DNA of 25,341 nucleotides, from NCBI GenBank assembly GCA_017623955.1, contig JAGAOA010000246.1:1-25341 (forward strand), read 5' to 3'. The DNA comes from Opitutales bacterium (GTDB taxonomy: Bacteria; Verrucomicrobiota; Verrucomicrobiae; Opitutales; CAG-312). Shown piece after piece: positions 24,959 to 25,341 of this stretch. The position numbers and the translations under genes are program-made. Each line of letters begins with the position of its first letter. Position 1 is the first letter of the stretch. Below the pieces are notes generated by a model. The model was given only the letters and a program-made list of their open reading frames with translations, was not told the origin of the DNA and searched no databases.

Positions 24959-25341
24959 ATGTCGAAAGAATCATTCGTAAGAACGAAACCACACGTTAAC
25001 GTAGGTACTATTGGTCACATTGACCATGGTAAAACTACACTCACGACCGCAATCTTGAAGGTTCAGTCGGACAAGGGCCTGGCTCAATTTAAGTCTTATA
25101 AAGACATCGCTAAGGGCGGCACTGTTCGTGACGAAACCAAGACTGTAACAATCGCTGTAGCGCACGTTGAGTATGAATCATCAACACGCCACTATGCACA
25201 CGTTGACTGCCCAGGACACGCAGACTTCGTTAAGAACATGATTACTGGTGCAGCACAGATGGACGGTGCTATCCTCGTAGTTAGCGCAGCAGACGGTCCA
25301 ATGCCTCAGACACGCGAACACATCTTGTTGGCACGTCAGGT
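24959..25341 (+). CDS. tuf: elongation factor Tu, N-terminal part (cut by window edge)
   Basis: EF-Tu carries aminoacyl-tRNA to the ribosome as a GTPase. The visible 127 residues begin [27 protein letters not shown], with the P-loop GHIDHGKT at about residues 19-26, and continue with the G3 motif [45 protein letters not shown]. The switch I/G2 region is unusual: after [12 protein letters not shown] it reads [13 protein letters not shown] where most bacteria have the RGITI motif; the key Thr is kept. From memory this form occurs in Opitutae-type Verrucomicrobiota. GC content and codon use rise sharply compared with the neighbours, as expected for a highly expressed gene. The ATG at 24959 follows GAAAGAACC, a weak ribosome site. 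The rest lies beyond the window. Confidence 0.97.
   Translation, partial: MSKESFVRTKPHVNVGTIGHIDHGKTTLTTAILKVQSDKGLAQFKSYKDIAKGGTVRDETKTVTIAVAHVEYESSTRHYAHVDCPGHADFVKNMITGAAQMDGAILVVSAADGPMPQTREHILLARQ

Noticed and set aside
1..25341. CRISPR array, insertion sequence, prophage or attachment site
   Set aside because: No regularly spaced repeats, transposase, integrase or phage genes were seen on either strand, and the tRNA-Thr is followed by tuf rather than by an integrase.

Overview
This is an AT-rich bacterial chromosome segment with compact operons, many ATGA-type gene overlaps and intrinsic terminators made of A-stem-loop-T structures. The partial EF-Tu at the right edge has a switch I region that I associate from memory with Verrucomicrobiota of the Opitutae lineage. 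A FliA/WhiG-type sigma factor without nearby flagellar genes and a GldA/GldG/DUF4340 ABC operon fit that. I therefore suggest an AT-rich, possibly host-associated, verrucomicrobium. This is an inference from gene content, not a proven placement. I see no insertion sequence, prophage, CRISPR array or rRNA.

Layout. 1-1904 (minus): the N-terminal two thirds or less of a SulP anion transporter, translationally coupled (TAATG) to a small zinc-ribbon protein, then a Bax-inhibitor-1-like membrane protein. 1989-4415 (plus): RNase PH coupled to a C_GCAxxG_C_C-type cysteine protein, then a lone RelE/ParE-fold protein coupled to phosphatidylserine synthase. 4454-5182 (minus): the 16S rRNA methyltransferase RsmE. 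5294-5653 (plus): a stand-alone acyl-carrier-like protein. 5808-13742 (plus): a tight operon encoding an ABC ATPase, an ABC-2 permease, a GldG-like auxiliary protein split into two overlapping frames, a DUF4340 protein and a 936-residue AsmA-like protein. 13794-14537 (minus): the FliA/WhiG-type sigma factor.

14819-17497 (plus): a secreted DUF1343 (NamZ-type) muramidase-like protein followed by a secreted PHP-domain protein. 17569-19188 (minus): class I fumarase. 19352-21831 (plus): an Aas-like acyl-ACP synthetase followed closely by a secreted glycerophosphodiester phosphodiesterase, together suggesting phospholipid turnover or scavenging. 22052-24103 (plus): a secreted protein of unknown function, possibly a glycoside hydrolase. 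24097-24732 (minus): a DUF2284 cysteine-rich protein. 24838-25341 (plus): tRNA-Thr(GGT) followed by tuf, the same order as thrT-tufB in Escherichia coli.

The main points for a second look are the apparent one-base frame break in the GldG-like gene exactly where the two halves should join, the ABC-GldG-DUF4340-AsmA operon as a possible envelope or lipid-transport machine, the RelE-like protein locked to phosphatidylserine synthase, and the unusual EF-Tu switch I.
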